From Panax quinquefolius (taxonomy: Eukaryota; Streptophyta; Magnoliopsida; Apiales; Araliaceae): DNA of 64,000 nt. This document shows positions 22,250 through 35,390 of the stretch, one piece after another. The stretch spans positions 90,015,043 to 90,079,042 of the forward strand of contig CM035166.1 in assembly GCA_020205615.1 (NCBI GenBank). Reading direction: 5' to 3'. The notes below the pieces were generated by a model. It saw nothing but the letters and a program-made list of their open reading frames with translations, was not told where the DNA came from and ran no database searches. Position numbers and translations under genes: made by a program. Numbering within the stretch: position 1 is the first letter of the stretch; every line of letters starts with the position of its first letter.

Positions 22250-24600
22250 ACGGTGGCGTGTAGAGCCAAACCTTTATGCGAATTATTAATTGTTCAGATT
22301 TGATATGTATATTGATATGTGTTTAGAACAATTTAATTGGGCATAATTTTTATTGTATAAAATTTAAAATAAAAAAAAAAAAACATACGAATCCGTGTAA
22401 AATGATCAAGAAGAAACATAAAAAAAAAAAATTTTAAAGAAATTGCCATTTTTGTTGCCTACGTAATTAGCATCTTTGTCATGAGCTTTTTTTTTAATTT
22501 CAAAGCAATGGCAATTTAAAACGTCGACAATTTTTTTTTAGAAATAAGCGACGGATTTCAAAGCGTAATCATGGCAAATTGTAATTTTTTTTTTTTTAAT
22601 CATGCACGGAAATCGAAAAAAAAAAAACCGGAACAACAGCAGGATTAAAATGAAAGGAATCATAATAGGTTTCATGTTGCGAATCATAAAAGGAACAGAT
22701 ATATATATTATTATATATAACACGGTTATATATATAAACTCACGCCACGTTTTTTTTTTTTTAAAGATACGAGATTCATTCTAATTATTATATATATATA
22801 TATATATATATAAGAAAAGGTTTATTAATAATATATATATATTATATATATAAATATAATATATATTATATATATATATATATAATTATTTTAATCTTAA
22901 AATAAAAGTTTATTTTAATTTTAAAATAAAAGGTTTATTTTAATCTTAAAATAAAAAGGTTTATTTTAATTTTAAAATTAAATTTCATCTTTAACTAATT
23001 AGAGTTGGAATTGGATTCCATGCTAACTAATTGGAGTTGAAATTGGATTCTAATTTTTTCCTTAAATAAAGGAGTTTATTTAGATATGAAATAGGATTTC
23101 ATATTATTCAAAATAAAATAGTTTATTTGTGAATAGGAAAGAATATCCGTGTTTCCTTTAATATTTTTTTTTTTACATGGAATTGGATTCCATAATTAAT
23201 TAAAATAAAATAGTTTATTTTAATTAAAGATTTTTTTTATTACATGGAATTGGATTCCATAATTAATTAAAATAAAGTAGTTTATTTTGATTAAAATTTT
23301 GATTAAAATAAAATAGTTTATTTTATTCAAAATTGGATAAATTAAAATAAAATAGTTTTATTTTTATTTAAATTTGGATTAAAATAAAGGAGTTTATTTT
23401 GATTCAAAAATAGATTTTATACTAACTAAATTTGCCCATTAAATGATATCAATATATATATTAAATGTTTATTATTCATGAGATGAATATTATTTATTGA
23501 TGATATGGTGATGTGTATGATAATAAATGGGATTGATTATGGAATATTGACCAATGCGATTGGATTTTATTTTAGTTGGATGCATGAATGTATGGGTTTT
23601 ATTAAATGGGTCTCTGCGTCGCATAAATGCCTTCTAATTTTTTCTTAATGTAAATTCTATCTCTCTCCTATGTACTTTCCCTCGATCACGATCAAGGTTT
23701 CTATTTATTTTAAAATAGTTATGTAATAGGAATAGTTAGAATTAAATTTTGAAGAATTGAGATCAAGGAGCAAGAGCGCTTGAAGACCCGCTTTTGTTAT
23801 GGAGCCCGGGTTTAAATGTAATAGTTATATTTAAATATTATTTCTTGCACCCCTAGGTTTGACCTTTTGGTTCACTTGGTGGCTCTAGTGAACCAAACTA
23901 GAATAAAAGTCCATAATCAATCCGGGTAGAATATAGTATTCTATATGTGCATGCTTATACTATATATATATTATATATTATTATCTGAAACACGCTTCAG
24001 CATGTTCATTAATATAACGCTTATTTTATATATATATATGCGTACGCTAAAAACAAGATGAGACAAATTAATAACAAACCCTCAATTTTTATATTAAGTC
24101 CTAAGCGTTCAAAGATATTTGGAATATCGAACGTCGCTTTCAGCATGATAAAATTAATAGAGTATTAAATATTTAATATGAGTTTGTTGTGTCACCACAA
24201 GGCAAGTATTAAGTATTTAAGATGTTAATTTATCACATTTGATGCTTATAAAGAAAATTGAACAATATTGTTTTTGTTGTGTCACCACAAGGATGATATT
24301 TTCTTTTTTGAATATATGGAGTGCTAGGTCTTGGACTTAACTTGGATAATTTTGATTCTTGGATGTGCCACCACTGATCAAAATAATCTAAGAGGCAAAA
24401 TACAAGGAGTTGCAGATAGTTGATGTAATTGACAAAAGTTGTCTACCTATTTATTTATATATAGTTTGTTGTGTCACCACAAGGCTATATACATTTGAAA
24501 TGGGATCCTTATTCTCACTAGCAAATCTTTAATTAGATTTTGCCGAACTATATAAGTGAGGTAATATAGTTTGAAGAAAATAGTGGAGATACCAATTTAA
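22250..24600 (+). repeat. Copia untranslated leader with AT-rich array
   Basis: Between the left LTR and gag there is no coding frame. (TA)n runs lie near 22,790-22,885. An array of AAAATAAA...GTTTATTTTAAT units, partly self-complementary, fills about 22,890-23,410, with ATGGAATTGGATTCCATAAT repeated near 23,178 and 23,244. A separate 19-base repeat is listed at 24,184. Confidence 0.7.
24184..24484. repeat. Three exact copies of a 19-base hairpin repeat
   Basis: TTGTTGTGTCACCACAAGG occurs at 24,184-24,202, 24,274-24,292 and 24,466-24,484. Each holds a small stem (TTGTG/CACAA with loop TCAC). The copies are exact although the surrounding sequence differs. They lie in the leader just ahead of gag. 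Confidence 0.9.
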
Positions 24601-24639
24601 AACAAGACCTAAATTATTTTGGTAATTAATAAAAGAATG

Positions 24640-25480
24640 TATGTTAAAATGTTGTTAAATACAAATTCATTTACGAAATTTACAATGTCTAAAATTACTA
24701 TCATCGCGAAGCATATTAGATGCTAAATTAATCGAATCAAATTAAACGGATTGGTTAAGGAATTTGAGAATAGTTCTCATAGTGAAAAGCTATCTTATGT
24801 CCTTATGTCGCCTATCCTCTCGCAATGGTTGCGAGATAATGCCTCTGAGGAAGACATTGCTACTTTTAGAAAGTGGCAAGATGATGCATGATTGGCTCGA
24901 TGCATCATGCTCGCATCTATGAGTAACGAGCTTGAGCGTTAGCATAAAACTATGGATGTTTCTACTATATTCCCGCACATCAAGTAGTTGATGGTGAGGA
25001 AAGTAGGGGTCGATAGATATCGAGATATCTAAGGAGCTCTTCCGATCTAGAATGGCCAATGGCACTATAGTACGATACAAAAAAGTTCTTAACATAATCA
25101 ATTTGATTGATCAATTAGACAACTGGTTTTGTCACGGATGGAGAGTTGAGCCAAGATTTAATCTTGCACCCTCACTCCGGACTCCTTTCACAATTGTTGT
25201 GAATTTTTCATATGAACAAGCTAGATATCGACTTTCTTTGATTTGCTTAACATGTTGAAAAATGTTGAGAGTCACTTTCAACCAAGAAAGATCAAGTCTT
25301 CTTTGGTAGGGGCCAAAGGACCTTCTCGAAATAAAGAACGATTCAAAGAAGGTAAATAGAAAGGCATAAACAAAGGATAATAAGAACAAAAGCGATATGG
25401 ATAAGAAAGGAGTTTGCTTCCACCGCAATAAGCCTCGACACCGGAAAGAAATCTGCGAGAAGCATCTTGCAGAGGCTAAC
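24640..25480 (+). pseudogene. Copia gag remnant
   Basis: The plus-strand translation in shifting frames gives a copia gag. It shows a SYVLMSPILSQWLRDNAS-like stretch near 24,790-24,840, EEDIATFRKWQDD just after it, LASMSNELER near 24,910-24,940, and a degenerate zinc knuckle VCFHRNKPRHRKEICEKHLAEA at about 25,410-25,473. The family capsid packs element RNA. Stops and frame shifts occur throughout; the knuckle CX2CX4HX4C has lost its second cysteine (to Arg), so it cannot act as it stands. Confidence 0.7.
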
Positions 25481-25559
25481 CAAAGAAGCTTAGTGAAGTT
25501 TCTACAGTTATAATAAATACAAATTTGTTCATGATTTAAAATAAAATTTTCTTTAAGTC

Positions 25560-27680
25560 AAGGTTCTACTTGGGTATTGGATACCGATTTTGGTTATCAT
25601 AAATATAGATTTATGAAGGACCAAGCAAAGTAGAAAGCTAAACAAATATAAGTAATCCTATGTGCGGAAATGTAGCAAAGGTTGCCATATTAGCCATAGA
25701 AACTTATAGTTTAGCAATGCCTACTACTGAAAAATCTATTAAGTCAATAAGTTGTTATTGTATTCCAGCTTCTTGTTAAAAAAATTATTATTTCCATTTT
25801 ATTGTTGGACAATGAAATCTATGGTATTATAATTAAGAACAATTGTTGTTCTATTTATAATAATAATGTTTTGTATAGAACTGGAATATTACTTAATAAA
25901 TTTTGTATACTTGACTTACATGAAAATAATTTTGCATATTGAACAAATTAGTATAAGAAAAGGAGATGATCATTCAAAGAGTTGAATGTATGTATTTGTT
26001 GAAATACAAGTGTAAATTATTTGAAAGGTTCAAAGAATTCAGAAATGAAACAAATTGACAAAGTATTAAGATTCTTTGATTAGATCAAGGAATAAATACT
26101 TGTGCAATAAGTTTCTAGATCATCTCAAATGGTTTTCTCATAATGAACACATCCTGATACGCAATAATTGATTGATGTATCTGAAAGGAAAAATCGTACC
26201 TATTTGAACATGGTGTGATCCATAATGATTTTTCCGACATTCCAGTATCCTTTTGGGATAATGTCCTAGAAATGGCTGCATATCTACGAAAATGGTAACC
26301 TCAAAATCCGACCCCAAGACTCCATAAAAGTTATGGACAGGGAGGATTCCTAATCTTAAGTATGTTAAGATAAGGGTCATTCCAACTTATGTGAAAAGGT
26401 TTCAAAGGATAAGCTTGGGACAAGATTTGACAAGTACAATTTGTGGGACATCCTAAGTAAGTTTAGGGTATATGTTCTATAATCCTACTTAGCAAAAGGT
26501 GTTTGTTACGAAACACGCTGTCTTCTAAGATAAAGATGTTTATCATTAAAAGGGGCTAGTGGGAGGATAATAGATCTTGAAGAGTTCAAGAACCACAAAA
26601 CAATTATAAGTCAAATAAGAGGAACTCAGAGATAGACCTATTGTACCACAAATCAATCGTAAATCTGAATAAGACCAAGATACCAGGAGGTATGGATTCA
26701 TCATGGATGATGATGATGAGGTACACATCATAAGATGATGATCCAGTTACATACGATGAGGTAAGAGTTCTAGTGTGTAAAAAGGGGTCGATTGGGAGCG
26801 TCGTGAAATTTCTAGTATTATATGTTGATATACTACTGGATGAGGAATTACATACCAATGCTACAATCAAGAAAAGATAAAGTTGTCTAAACATTCCTCC
26901 ATGAATGATTTGGAAGAGTATCTTAATTGGGGATATAAATCTATATAGATAGATTTAAGAGGATGCTCGACTTAACCCAAGAACGATATTCATTTGATGC
27001 TAAAGTCGTTTAGCATGGCAAACTCCAAGAGATGTCTCATGTTGATGAGCTATGGAGTGTATCTCTTAATAGTCCCCATAGACTCCAAAGAAGAGAGATT
27101 GCATGAGTGACAATGATCATGTATGCAATGAAATGTACGAGACACGATGTTGATCACCATATTCGGAGAAGATCATCAGTAAGGCGGTGAAAAACATCTT
27201 AAAGTTCTTAACCAAGCACTAAAGATGTGAGCATACATGGTGGGTCTAAATTAAAACTAGAGGGCTTAATGACTCAAGTTTTTCGAGACGCACCAAGATG
27301 ATGTAAAATCCACTTTAAGGTAAAGCGTTATCTTGAACAGGTGGTGCGTTGAATTGAAAGGTTCCAAACAAAGAAAGTTCTTTGGTTTAGTGATAAAGAC
27401 AAAGTATATAGCTATAAATGAAGCTGCAAGTTGATTGTTTGGATTAAAAGTTCATTACAAAACTAGGAATAGTTCCTAAGTCTCATCTTGGATCTAAACA
27501 TGTGTTGTGGCACTTTCATTTGATTATTAGAATCATTGAAAGATGGGAAATCACTATAGAGATAGTGGAATCTCATGAACAACATTACATATCCATTAAC
27601 TAAAGCTTATCCAACAGCAATGGATAATCGCTCACTTGCAGAAGAAGAGTATAAGATACAATGACGATTGGCTTTAGTGC
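25560..27680 (+). pseudogene. Copia pol remnants: protease, integrase tail, RT end, RNase H
   Basis: At 25,571 the frame reads WVLDTD, the protease active-site region with its glycine changed (DTG to DTD). VAILAIETYSLAMP follows near 25,680. An integrase tail near 26,500-26,590 includes the family's stretch before GSGRIIDLEEFKE. RT C-terminal wording (DLTQERY, then NSKRC) lies at about 26,970-27,050. RNase H remnants (KFITKLGIVPKSHLGSKHVLWH) cover about 27,450-27,520. Large parts of integrase and RT are missing, and stops are frequent. Confidence 0.65.
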
Positions 27681-27691
27681 AAGTGGGAGAT

Positions 27692-29567
27692 TGAAAGTAG
27701 TATGCACACAAGCCAATCATGTTTGATGATAAAGCATATACTTTGTAACAATCTTATTCATTTATTAATAAAAAGTATTAATTTATTAAAGGCTTTTAAT
27801 TATCTACATGATCTTTGTTTTATAATATGTGATAAACCCATAGTTTTAAGCAATGCTTTTAGAATAATGATGATGATCATTCTAATGAGATCTAAATTCT
27901 TAGAAAGCTTAAAACTAAAATAGTTCCCAATCATTGGATTACTAAATTGGGGATTAGTGAATCCGGATAGATTGGTACATACGTTGTTTTTTCATTGGAT
28001 GAGGATGATTGATCTCACGATCATTTAGTGTGGAGACACTAAAGCAAGTATGTAGGTGCTTATTAGAGAATAAGTTCAACCGAACGTGGCTCGCTAAGGA
28101 ATACCTAATGGAGTTTTATTTGCTGTCAATAGGGATTCTCAGTAGTGATAGTAGTCTAGTAATCCTTGGACTTGAGATCATCATAGTATCTTGTGTATGA
28201 TGAGTTATACTTTGACTTATTCCTTAAGACCCTTAGGGTATATCAAAGGGTATGCTTGGGTATAATAAGTTGTACACGGAGATAATGTATGATCAATAAA
28301 GAATCTACCACTTCTAATAAAAGAAGAGAATGTCCTATGTGATTCGATAAATGACAACCCAAAGAGTCCTTGGCGAAGCGAGAATGAAATTAGAAAGGAG
28401 TTTCTAATTTGCATTATTTGGAGTTGTGCATTTAAGGATCGAAATACATATAATTAAATAAAATAAGACTTGACAAAGAATTCCATGTCTTATATTTAAT
28501 TGGGACATTGTATGGTGGAAGGATTGAATTGTCGGTAACTATTTACTCAAAGGTTCTTTAATGATTAATGTTGAAATCTATATTATCCGGAAAGTCGTTG
28601 ATCGCTAGGAGGCTTATCCCTATTGTAGAATAAATATTATTTAAATAAATTAATTGTTTAATTTATTTATTTAAATAAGATTAGAATTGTTCAATTGATT
28701 TATTCACAACCGGTTTAATATGGAGAACCTAAAGGGTCACACCATAAAAGGAAGAATAATTATTTAAGAAGTTAATGGCATAATCGTAATAATATGTTAA
28801 GTATATTTAATTTAATCTATGGTGATAGAATAAATTAAATAGCTTAATATTTATTATTTAATATTTTAGAAATATTAAATATAAATTAATAAGAGGAGTC
28901 TTATTAATATTATTACAATTATTATTATTTTAATTTCTAAAAGAGTTTAGGAATTAATTTAATATAAGTACTCTCATTTATTCCTAATTGGATTAGGAAG
29001 GAAAATTAGTTAAAGGAGTTTAATTAATTATCCCTAATAAGATTAGGGAGCTTAATTAATTAAAAGAATTTAATTAATTAAATAAAACCCAATTCCTTAA
29101 TTGTTAAGATGGGTTGCCCACATCTATAAATAAGAGGAGTCTTATTATGGGTGGTATGGGTTGTTGATTTTTCAACATACGTAATAATTCCAAGTTGTTG
29201 GGAGTACACCTTTTCTATAGAGATAGAAAACTAGGGTTTAGCCAACCACCCTTCTTCTTGAATCTTTATCTTCCTTGGTGGATCACCTCTAGAGGCCAAA
29301 CGCTTGGGTGGCTAACGTTGATCAAAGGAAGGAACCAAACCCGGTGGATTCAAGATTGAACGCGAAAGGATTTGGAGGTGAACTTGTACCTGAGGAAGCT
29401 CGATCTTCAAGGGTATGATTTATTCTTTATCTTTTCGTTTAATTAATAATTATGCATAAAGGATGATCCGGGTATATGGTTTGTAAATTTTTTTTAAACT
29501 CTGATTTTTCCACGCTTCCGCACTTTTTATGCAATTTGATTGCGTTATGAATATTACAAACCTAACA
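27692..29567 (+). repeat. Right LTR of the copia element
   Basis: It follows the purine tract AAGTGGGAGAT and starts TGAAAGTAGTAT. It ends CCTAACA directly before GAAGT at 29,568. It matches the left LTR throughout. Confidence 0.92.
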
Positions 29568-29752
29568 GAAGTATCATATTGACAATTTGGACGTTATTAG
29601 TTCCTGAGTAAATTAACTCTTGAACTTGTTTTATTGAATTCTTATATCATTGTCATCATCCTCATATTTATATTTTGTTGAAAGTCATCTCATGGCAGAA
29701 GGTGCATAGATGGACTTGGTATGATTATGACCAAGGATTATTCGGTGTAATC
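29568..29752 (+). repeat. 5' LTR of the outer gypsy element, second part, truncated
   Basis: It continues the LTR after the copia insertion: GAAGTATCATATTGACAATT here against GAAGTATCATGTTGACAATT at 45,211. Similarity stops near 29,752 (GGATTATTCGGTGTAATC); the last 0.7 kb of the LTR is absent. Confidence 0.85.
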
Positions 29753-31471
29753 AGAAATGGTAACCACTTCGGTGGTAATCATGGTCAAAGCAATAAGAAT
29801 GGACATTTCAAGAAGAGGAGATTCAACAATGATGGAAAGACGTCAGCATCAGCACCTGTTGTTAAGGATGGAGAACGACCACCTATCATATGCTTCAAAT
29901 GCGAGAGGGAGGGGACACATCATCCAAAACTCATGCGATGCCATCCAAAGCATGTTATAATTGTGGAAGAGAAGATCACCTAGCCCGATTTTGTTGTTCA
30001 TCAAAGACAAGTTCAGCTAGGATGGAGGCACCAAAGGACGCCCCAAAAAAGTCAAAGCAAGTAGTGCAAGGGAGAACGTTTGTCGTGACCTCCCAGAAAG
30101 CAAGGAACCCGAATGAGGTCATCACGGGTAAGCTTATCATAAACTCTAGCGAAGTAAATACCTTATTTGATACCGGTTCTACCCATTCCTTTATTTCTCC
30201 TACTTGCGCTCAACATTTAAATTTGACTCCGGAGAAATTGGACTTTGACTTATCTGTTGAAACTCCGTTGGGAGAAACCTTCATTACATCCAATTGCTTA
30301 TAAGTCTTGTTTGGTTCAAATCGATACCCTCACATTACCTGTCGATCTTATTTCATTGAAAATACTTGTATTTGACGTAATTCTGGGGATTGATTGGTTA
30401 ACTACTCATCATGCAAAAATTGATTATTTTTGTAAGGTTGTTAGCTTTCATATTCCTAACCAACCTATTATGCAAATTCAAGCAACCAAACCATTAAAAT
30501 CAATCACTATCATCTCGAGCCATAAAGCTATTCGTTTATTGAAAAATGGATGTCAAGCTTTCTTAGCTCATGTCACGGGATCTAAACAAAATACGCCGCT
30601 TTGAATGATATTTCTATTGTTAATGAATTTCCGACGATTCTCAAGAACTTCCCAGCCTACCCCAGAACATGAAATTGAATTTTGTATCGACCTTGAACCC
30701 GGATACAAAACCCATTTCCAAAGCCCCATATCGAATGGCTCTATTGAACTTCGTGAGATAAAGACCCAACCGCAGAAAATGTTAGACATCGGCTTTATTC
30801 GCCTTAAAGACTTCTCCTTGGGGTGCTCCTGCTCTTATTCGTGAAGAAGAAAGATGGGAGTATGCGACTTTGTATTGATTATCGGGAGTTGAATCATGTC
30901 ACCATCAAAAATAGGTACCCATTTCCACGTATTGATGACTTGTTTGACCAGTTGCAAGGCGCCAAATTCTTTTCAAAGATTGATCTTCGTTCCGGATATC
31001 ACCAATTGAAGATTAAAACCGATGACATTCCAAAGACGGCTTTCAGAACTCGGTACGGGCATTATGAATTACTAGTCATGTCATTTGGATTGACTAATGC
31101 TCCTGCTGCCTTCATGGATATGATGAACCGAGTATTCAAGGAATATTTGGATCACTTTGTGGTCGTCTTTATTGATGACATCCTTATTTATTCCAAAAGC
31201 TATGAAGATCATGAGCAAAACTTGAGGTTGATACTCCAAAAGCTTCGTGAATATAAGCTTTATGCCAAGTTGAAGAAATATGAGTTCTGGCTTGAGGAAG
31301 TAGCATTTCTTGGGCACGTGGTATCAAGTTATGGAATATCTGTTGACCAAACAAAGATTGAAGTTATTCAAAGTTGGGAGCAACCTAAATCAGTGACCGA
31401 AGTACGTAATTTTCTCGGCTTAGCTGGTTATTATCGTAGATTCGTGGAAGGGTTTTCTCGAATCGCTACTC
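29753..31471 (+). pseudogene. Outer gypsy gag end, protease and reverse transcriptase
   Basis: The part starts in mid-gag (RNGNHFGGNHGQSNKNG). Two zinc knuckles follow: CFKCEREG, broken by a frame change, and CYNCGREDHLARFC at about 29,956. The aspartic protease reads LFDTGSTHSFISP, with DTG at 30,170-30,178. After further frame changes, the RT frame from about 30,823 gives 217 open residues with [20 protein letters not shown], the catalytic FIDD at 31,168-31,179, and [20 protein letters not shown] at the end. This is the usual Ty3/gypsy RT. The frame is cut at 31,471 by the reversed insertion and resumes at 41,430 in RNase H. The frames do not join, so no polyprotein is made. Confidence 0.88.
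31467..31471. repeat. Target-site duplication of the nested gypsy element, left copy (TACTC)
   Basis: TACTC directly precedes the element end TGTGACGCCC at 31,472 and recurs at 41,425-41,429 directly after TCTTACA. Confidence 0.95.
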
Positions 31472-34038
31472 TGTGACGCCCCCAAAATAGGTATACATCA
31501 CCCATTCTGAGTTGTCAATACATGATGTACGTAAACAACTACAACTTTATTATTATAACAATAAAAGCGTGAGTTTGAATACAAATATTATCTTACAGAT
31601 AATATCTATACTCAAATAAATCCTCATCACATTTATTGATACATTATTTTACAAAATGATGAGGACTACTAAACAACTCTCTCTAGAACCTTCATTCCAT
31701 ACCCCAGGCTAAATTACTCGCTATATTCTCGCATCCCGAGAAGAAAAATGGAACAAAAAGGAAAAGGGTGAGCTCAACTAGCCGTAAAAGAATATTATGA
31801 CTAAGATAATATACAACAAATTATCGTTAGTCTTGAACGAGGAAAAATCTAATAGAATACAATAGACAACAAGTTTTAAATCAATATTCGCAATGAAATA
31901 ATAATTCATTAGAAGAGTTAAGTAGAGAATGCAAACTACTATCTTCTATGTATGAATTTAAAAGTTCATCGTCTATCTTTTATCCCCTGTAACATCAATC
32001 AATATATATCTCGAATCAAATATTCATCTTTGCACTACAGCCAAAGATATTCATCGATTAATCATGTTCATCTAAACACTGTTCATCTTTTTTCTACGGG
32101 CCAAAGATATTCATCGAAAATCATTCATCTTCGCACTACGGGCCAAAGATATTCAATAATATCATCATTTAAGGCGAGGATGATGAAAAATATTTTAAAG
32201 AAACGAATCCGATTGAAACAAAATGACAAGAGATTAAGGATTAAGGATTAAGTACTTTGTTTTATCCATGTCCAACAATACCTCAAAAATAATCATAGTG
32301 GTGTAAAATTCAAGAATGATCAAAACATAGATACAATCAAAGCTAGTATCCGAGAATAGATATTTTGGACGAAAAGGAAAAATTTTATTTTTCGATGAAT
32401 AAATAGTCGTATTAAGTGAATAAGATCAGAGTATCGTGAATAGTGTCATATATCGTGAATAGTAACTCAAACACTAAAAGTTCCAAATTTGATTAAAAAG
32501 TTCGAATCAATACTTGGCATAATGATATTAGAATAAATAATATCATTAAAAAAAAAATAATATCCACTTACCTCGAAAGATCGATCTTTAAATTTGAACA
32601 CAGGATATAAAGCTATGACTTGAACTTGCAATCAGTATAGCAATACTCAAAATATACTCAAAAAACTCACAAAAATACGCCGATAATATAGAGAGAAAAC
32701 TTGATTTAAGGTGTAATTTTCAATTCTAACCTAAGCACCTATTTATAGGAAAATGCTTTAGAACACCAAAGCGAAAAATTTAATATAATATTAATATATA
32801 AATTAAATTTTCCTACGCCAACGATCCAAGAACTGAATTCACTCATTCAACACACGTGTAACACACCATAATGAAAAAAACGTTTTTGTTATTTAAAATA
32901 TTTTAAACTTCCAAAAATCAATTATTTCGGAGCTTCGGAACTTCAATAATTCACAATAAATAGTCCTTTTGTCAGAAAATTCGAAACACGCGTCTTTTTA
33001 TAAGAAATTCAATTCTCTACAACTTTACAGAAGAAAGTTTTTCCAAATCCCAAATGTAAATTGGCCAAAAATCCATAAACAGACGATTTTACAAGCTTAT
33101 AATCAAATTTCAGATCAAAAATGGGGTCCACCGACACATAAAACATGCTTTAAATATTTTTGGTAACAAAATACTCCTCCTCCACATATACTCATATATC
33201 CCACATTCATCGTAAAAATATCATCATTATTATATTATTAAAATATAATAATATATTTAAATGAATTATTTTATCAAAAAAAAATAAAATTTCAATTTTC
33301 AACAATTGTCACATTAAAAATTTTCTTCATCTATATCCACATAAAATCAATATTTTCCTCATCATATGAATCAATAATTAATTATTCACAAATAATATTA
33401 TAGAATCACAATATTGATAACTGAGATTCTTCCTGGAAGAGGGCTTTCGATAAGAATTTCTCATATCTTGGCAGCGATTAGGTGACCAAACCTCTCCTTA
33501 GATGAAACTTTCTAGACATTGCCAATAATGTTATCTAATAATATTAAATGGATAATATGAATTATTGTTTCGATAATGAAAAATCTTGTGTAATGACAAT
33601 TATTGAAACAACAATAATATAAAATATCAACGCAAACAATTATTAAATCAATAAAATCTTTGAGCGGTAATTACGTAACCATTATTGAGTAGTGCCTTCT
33701 TACGTAAGAATCAATAATTGGTGCAATACTGTATAATCTTCTTGTGTTTTAACCGCCAGAGTATTTTTATAAAGATAATTAAGAATAAAACAACTTATAT
33801 TTGCTTTTCTTCGTCGATCAGCTTTTAATATTCCCACAAACTGGTAAAGAAGAATATTCCATGACCACGACAAACGAATATTCCCCGACAACAATGAATA
33901 TTTTATAACTACTTGCTTATTTTGAAATATTTACGTATTTTACCCATAATTATCCACATTAATCAAATCAACCCTTAATATTTCAAAATAATAAATAGAG
34001 AAAATTAAATTTCATTAATAATAAGTTGGGGTCTTACA
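31472..34038 (-). repeat. 3' LTR of the nested gypsy element
   Basis: On the minus strand it starts TGTAAGACCCCAAC at 34,038 and ends GGGCGTCACA at 31,472. It contains four spaced copies of a TTCATC...GGCCAAAGATATTCATCGA repeat at about 32,020-32,160. It matches 38,810-41,424 closely, with many one- to three-base indels. Confidence 0.93.
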
Positions 34039-34052
34039 ACCTCCCATCCTTA
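34039..34052 (-). other. Polypurine tract of the nested gypsy element
   Basis: On the minus strand AAGGATGGGAGGT abuts the 3' LTR start TGTAAG. This is the expected primer for plus-strand DNA synthesis. Confidence 0.8.
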
Positions 34053-34393
34053 TGAAATTTCGTCCTCGAAATTGACGTACGTACCTGGTGTTTCGAAAAG
34101 GTGAGGATACCTCGCTTTCATTTCCGTTTCCAATTCCCAGGTCATTTCCTCTATAGCATGATTCCTCTACAAAGCTTTAACTTGTGGTATGACCTTTGCG
34201 CGCGTGGGACATGCTCCTTCCTATCCAAGATCTTGACAGTACCTCCTCATACGTTAAGTCTTGGCTATCTCATCCGGTTCTAACTCTATAACATGGTTCG
34301 GGTCTTTCACATATTTACGAAGTACAGATATGTGAAACACATTATGAACACGAGACATACTTGGAGGTAACACGAGTCTATAGGCTACATTTC

Positions 34394-35390
34394 CTACTCG
34401 GTCAAGAATTTGAAATGGACCAATAAATCGTGGATTGAGCTTTCTTCTCTTCCCAAATCTTGTAACTCCCTTCCATGGAGCAACTTCAACAATACATGAT
34501 CCCCTATACTAAATTCCACATCCTTTCGATGAAGATCCGCATAACTCTTTTTTCGATCTTGTCTTAGTTTGTATCGTTGTCGAATCATTTGGATCTTTTC
34601 CGTAGTCATATCGTACTCACTCGGGTCCCAACAATGTTGCTTCACCCACCTCGTCCCAACATACCTTGGAAGCGACATTTTCGTCCCATATAATGCTTGA
34701 ATGGAGCCACACCTATACTTGCACGATAACTGTTGTTGTAGGAGAATTCCACCAATGGTAAATACTTATCCTAACCGCCTTTGAAGTCTAGGACACGAGT
34801 CTTAATAGATCTTCAAGAGTTTGAATAGTCCTCTCTGATTGTCCGTCTGGTTTTAAGGATGGTATGCCGAATCAAATCGTAAATCTGTGCCCATAGCTTT
34901 TTGCAAGCTAACCCAAAATCTTGAAGTGAATCTTGTGTCACGATCCAAAACTATGGATACTGGCATGCCATGCAACCTCACAATCTCATTTACATATATA
35001 CTAGCAAGACGTTCAAGGGAATAAGTCTCTCGTATCGGCAAGAAATGAGCAGACTTGGTGAATCTATCAACAATAACCCAAATAGCATTGATGCCTTGAG
35101 AAACCGTAGGAAGACCCGTAACGTAATCCATGGTAATGTGTTCCCACTTCCATTTTGGAATCTCAAGTGGTTGCAACGGACCCTTAGGTACTAGATGCTC
35201 CGCCTTTACATGTTGACAAGTTAAACACGTTGAGATAAACTTTGCAATCTCTCTCTTCATATTGTTCCACCAAAATGTATGTCGAAGATCACGATACATT
35301 TTGGTAATTCCAGGATGGATTGCAAATGGTGTATTGTGTGCCTCCATCATAATCTTGTACTTCAAATCGTAGTCGTTAGGGGACACAAAG
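34394..35390 (-). pseudogene. Nested gypsy integrase
   Basis: A 177-codon frame (35,386-34,853) holds the HHCC zinc domain (EAHNTPFAIHPG then CLTCQHV) and the catalytic core (WEHITMDYVTGLP and VLDRDTRFTSRFW), giving the first two acidic residues of the D,D,E triad. A second open part at about 34,678-34,394 carries IRQRYKLRQDRKKSYADLHR and a core-to-tail stretch. A frame change separates the two near the third acidic residue. In the family this enzyme inserts the cDNA copy. Confidence 0.85.

Larger units (their letters stand above)
20369..29567 (+). mobile_element. Ty1/copia LTR retrotransposon inserted in the gypsy 5' LTR
   Basis: LTRs of about 1.88 kb at 20,369-22,249 and 27,692-29,567 start TGAAAGTAGTAT and end CCTAATA or CCTAACA. 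The element is flanked by the direct repeat GAAGT. A polypurine tract AAGTGGGAGAT precedes the right LTR. The internal part carries copia-type gag with a zinc knuckle, a protease motif, an integrase tail before RT remnants, and RNase H, which is the copia order. No frame over about 100 codons survives, so the copy is dead. The site just after the left LTR (about 22,250-22,268) only weakly resembles a tRNA-iMet primer site. The lineage is not fixed; LTR length would fit Angela/Tork or SIRE types. Confidence 0.92.

Noticed and set aside
22790..22885. Long TA-rich tract as a possible origin or matrix-attachment site
   Set aside because: TA runs occur throughout the window and this one lies inside a dead copia leader; nothing specific supports a function.
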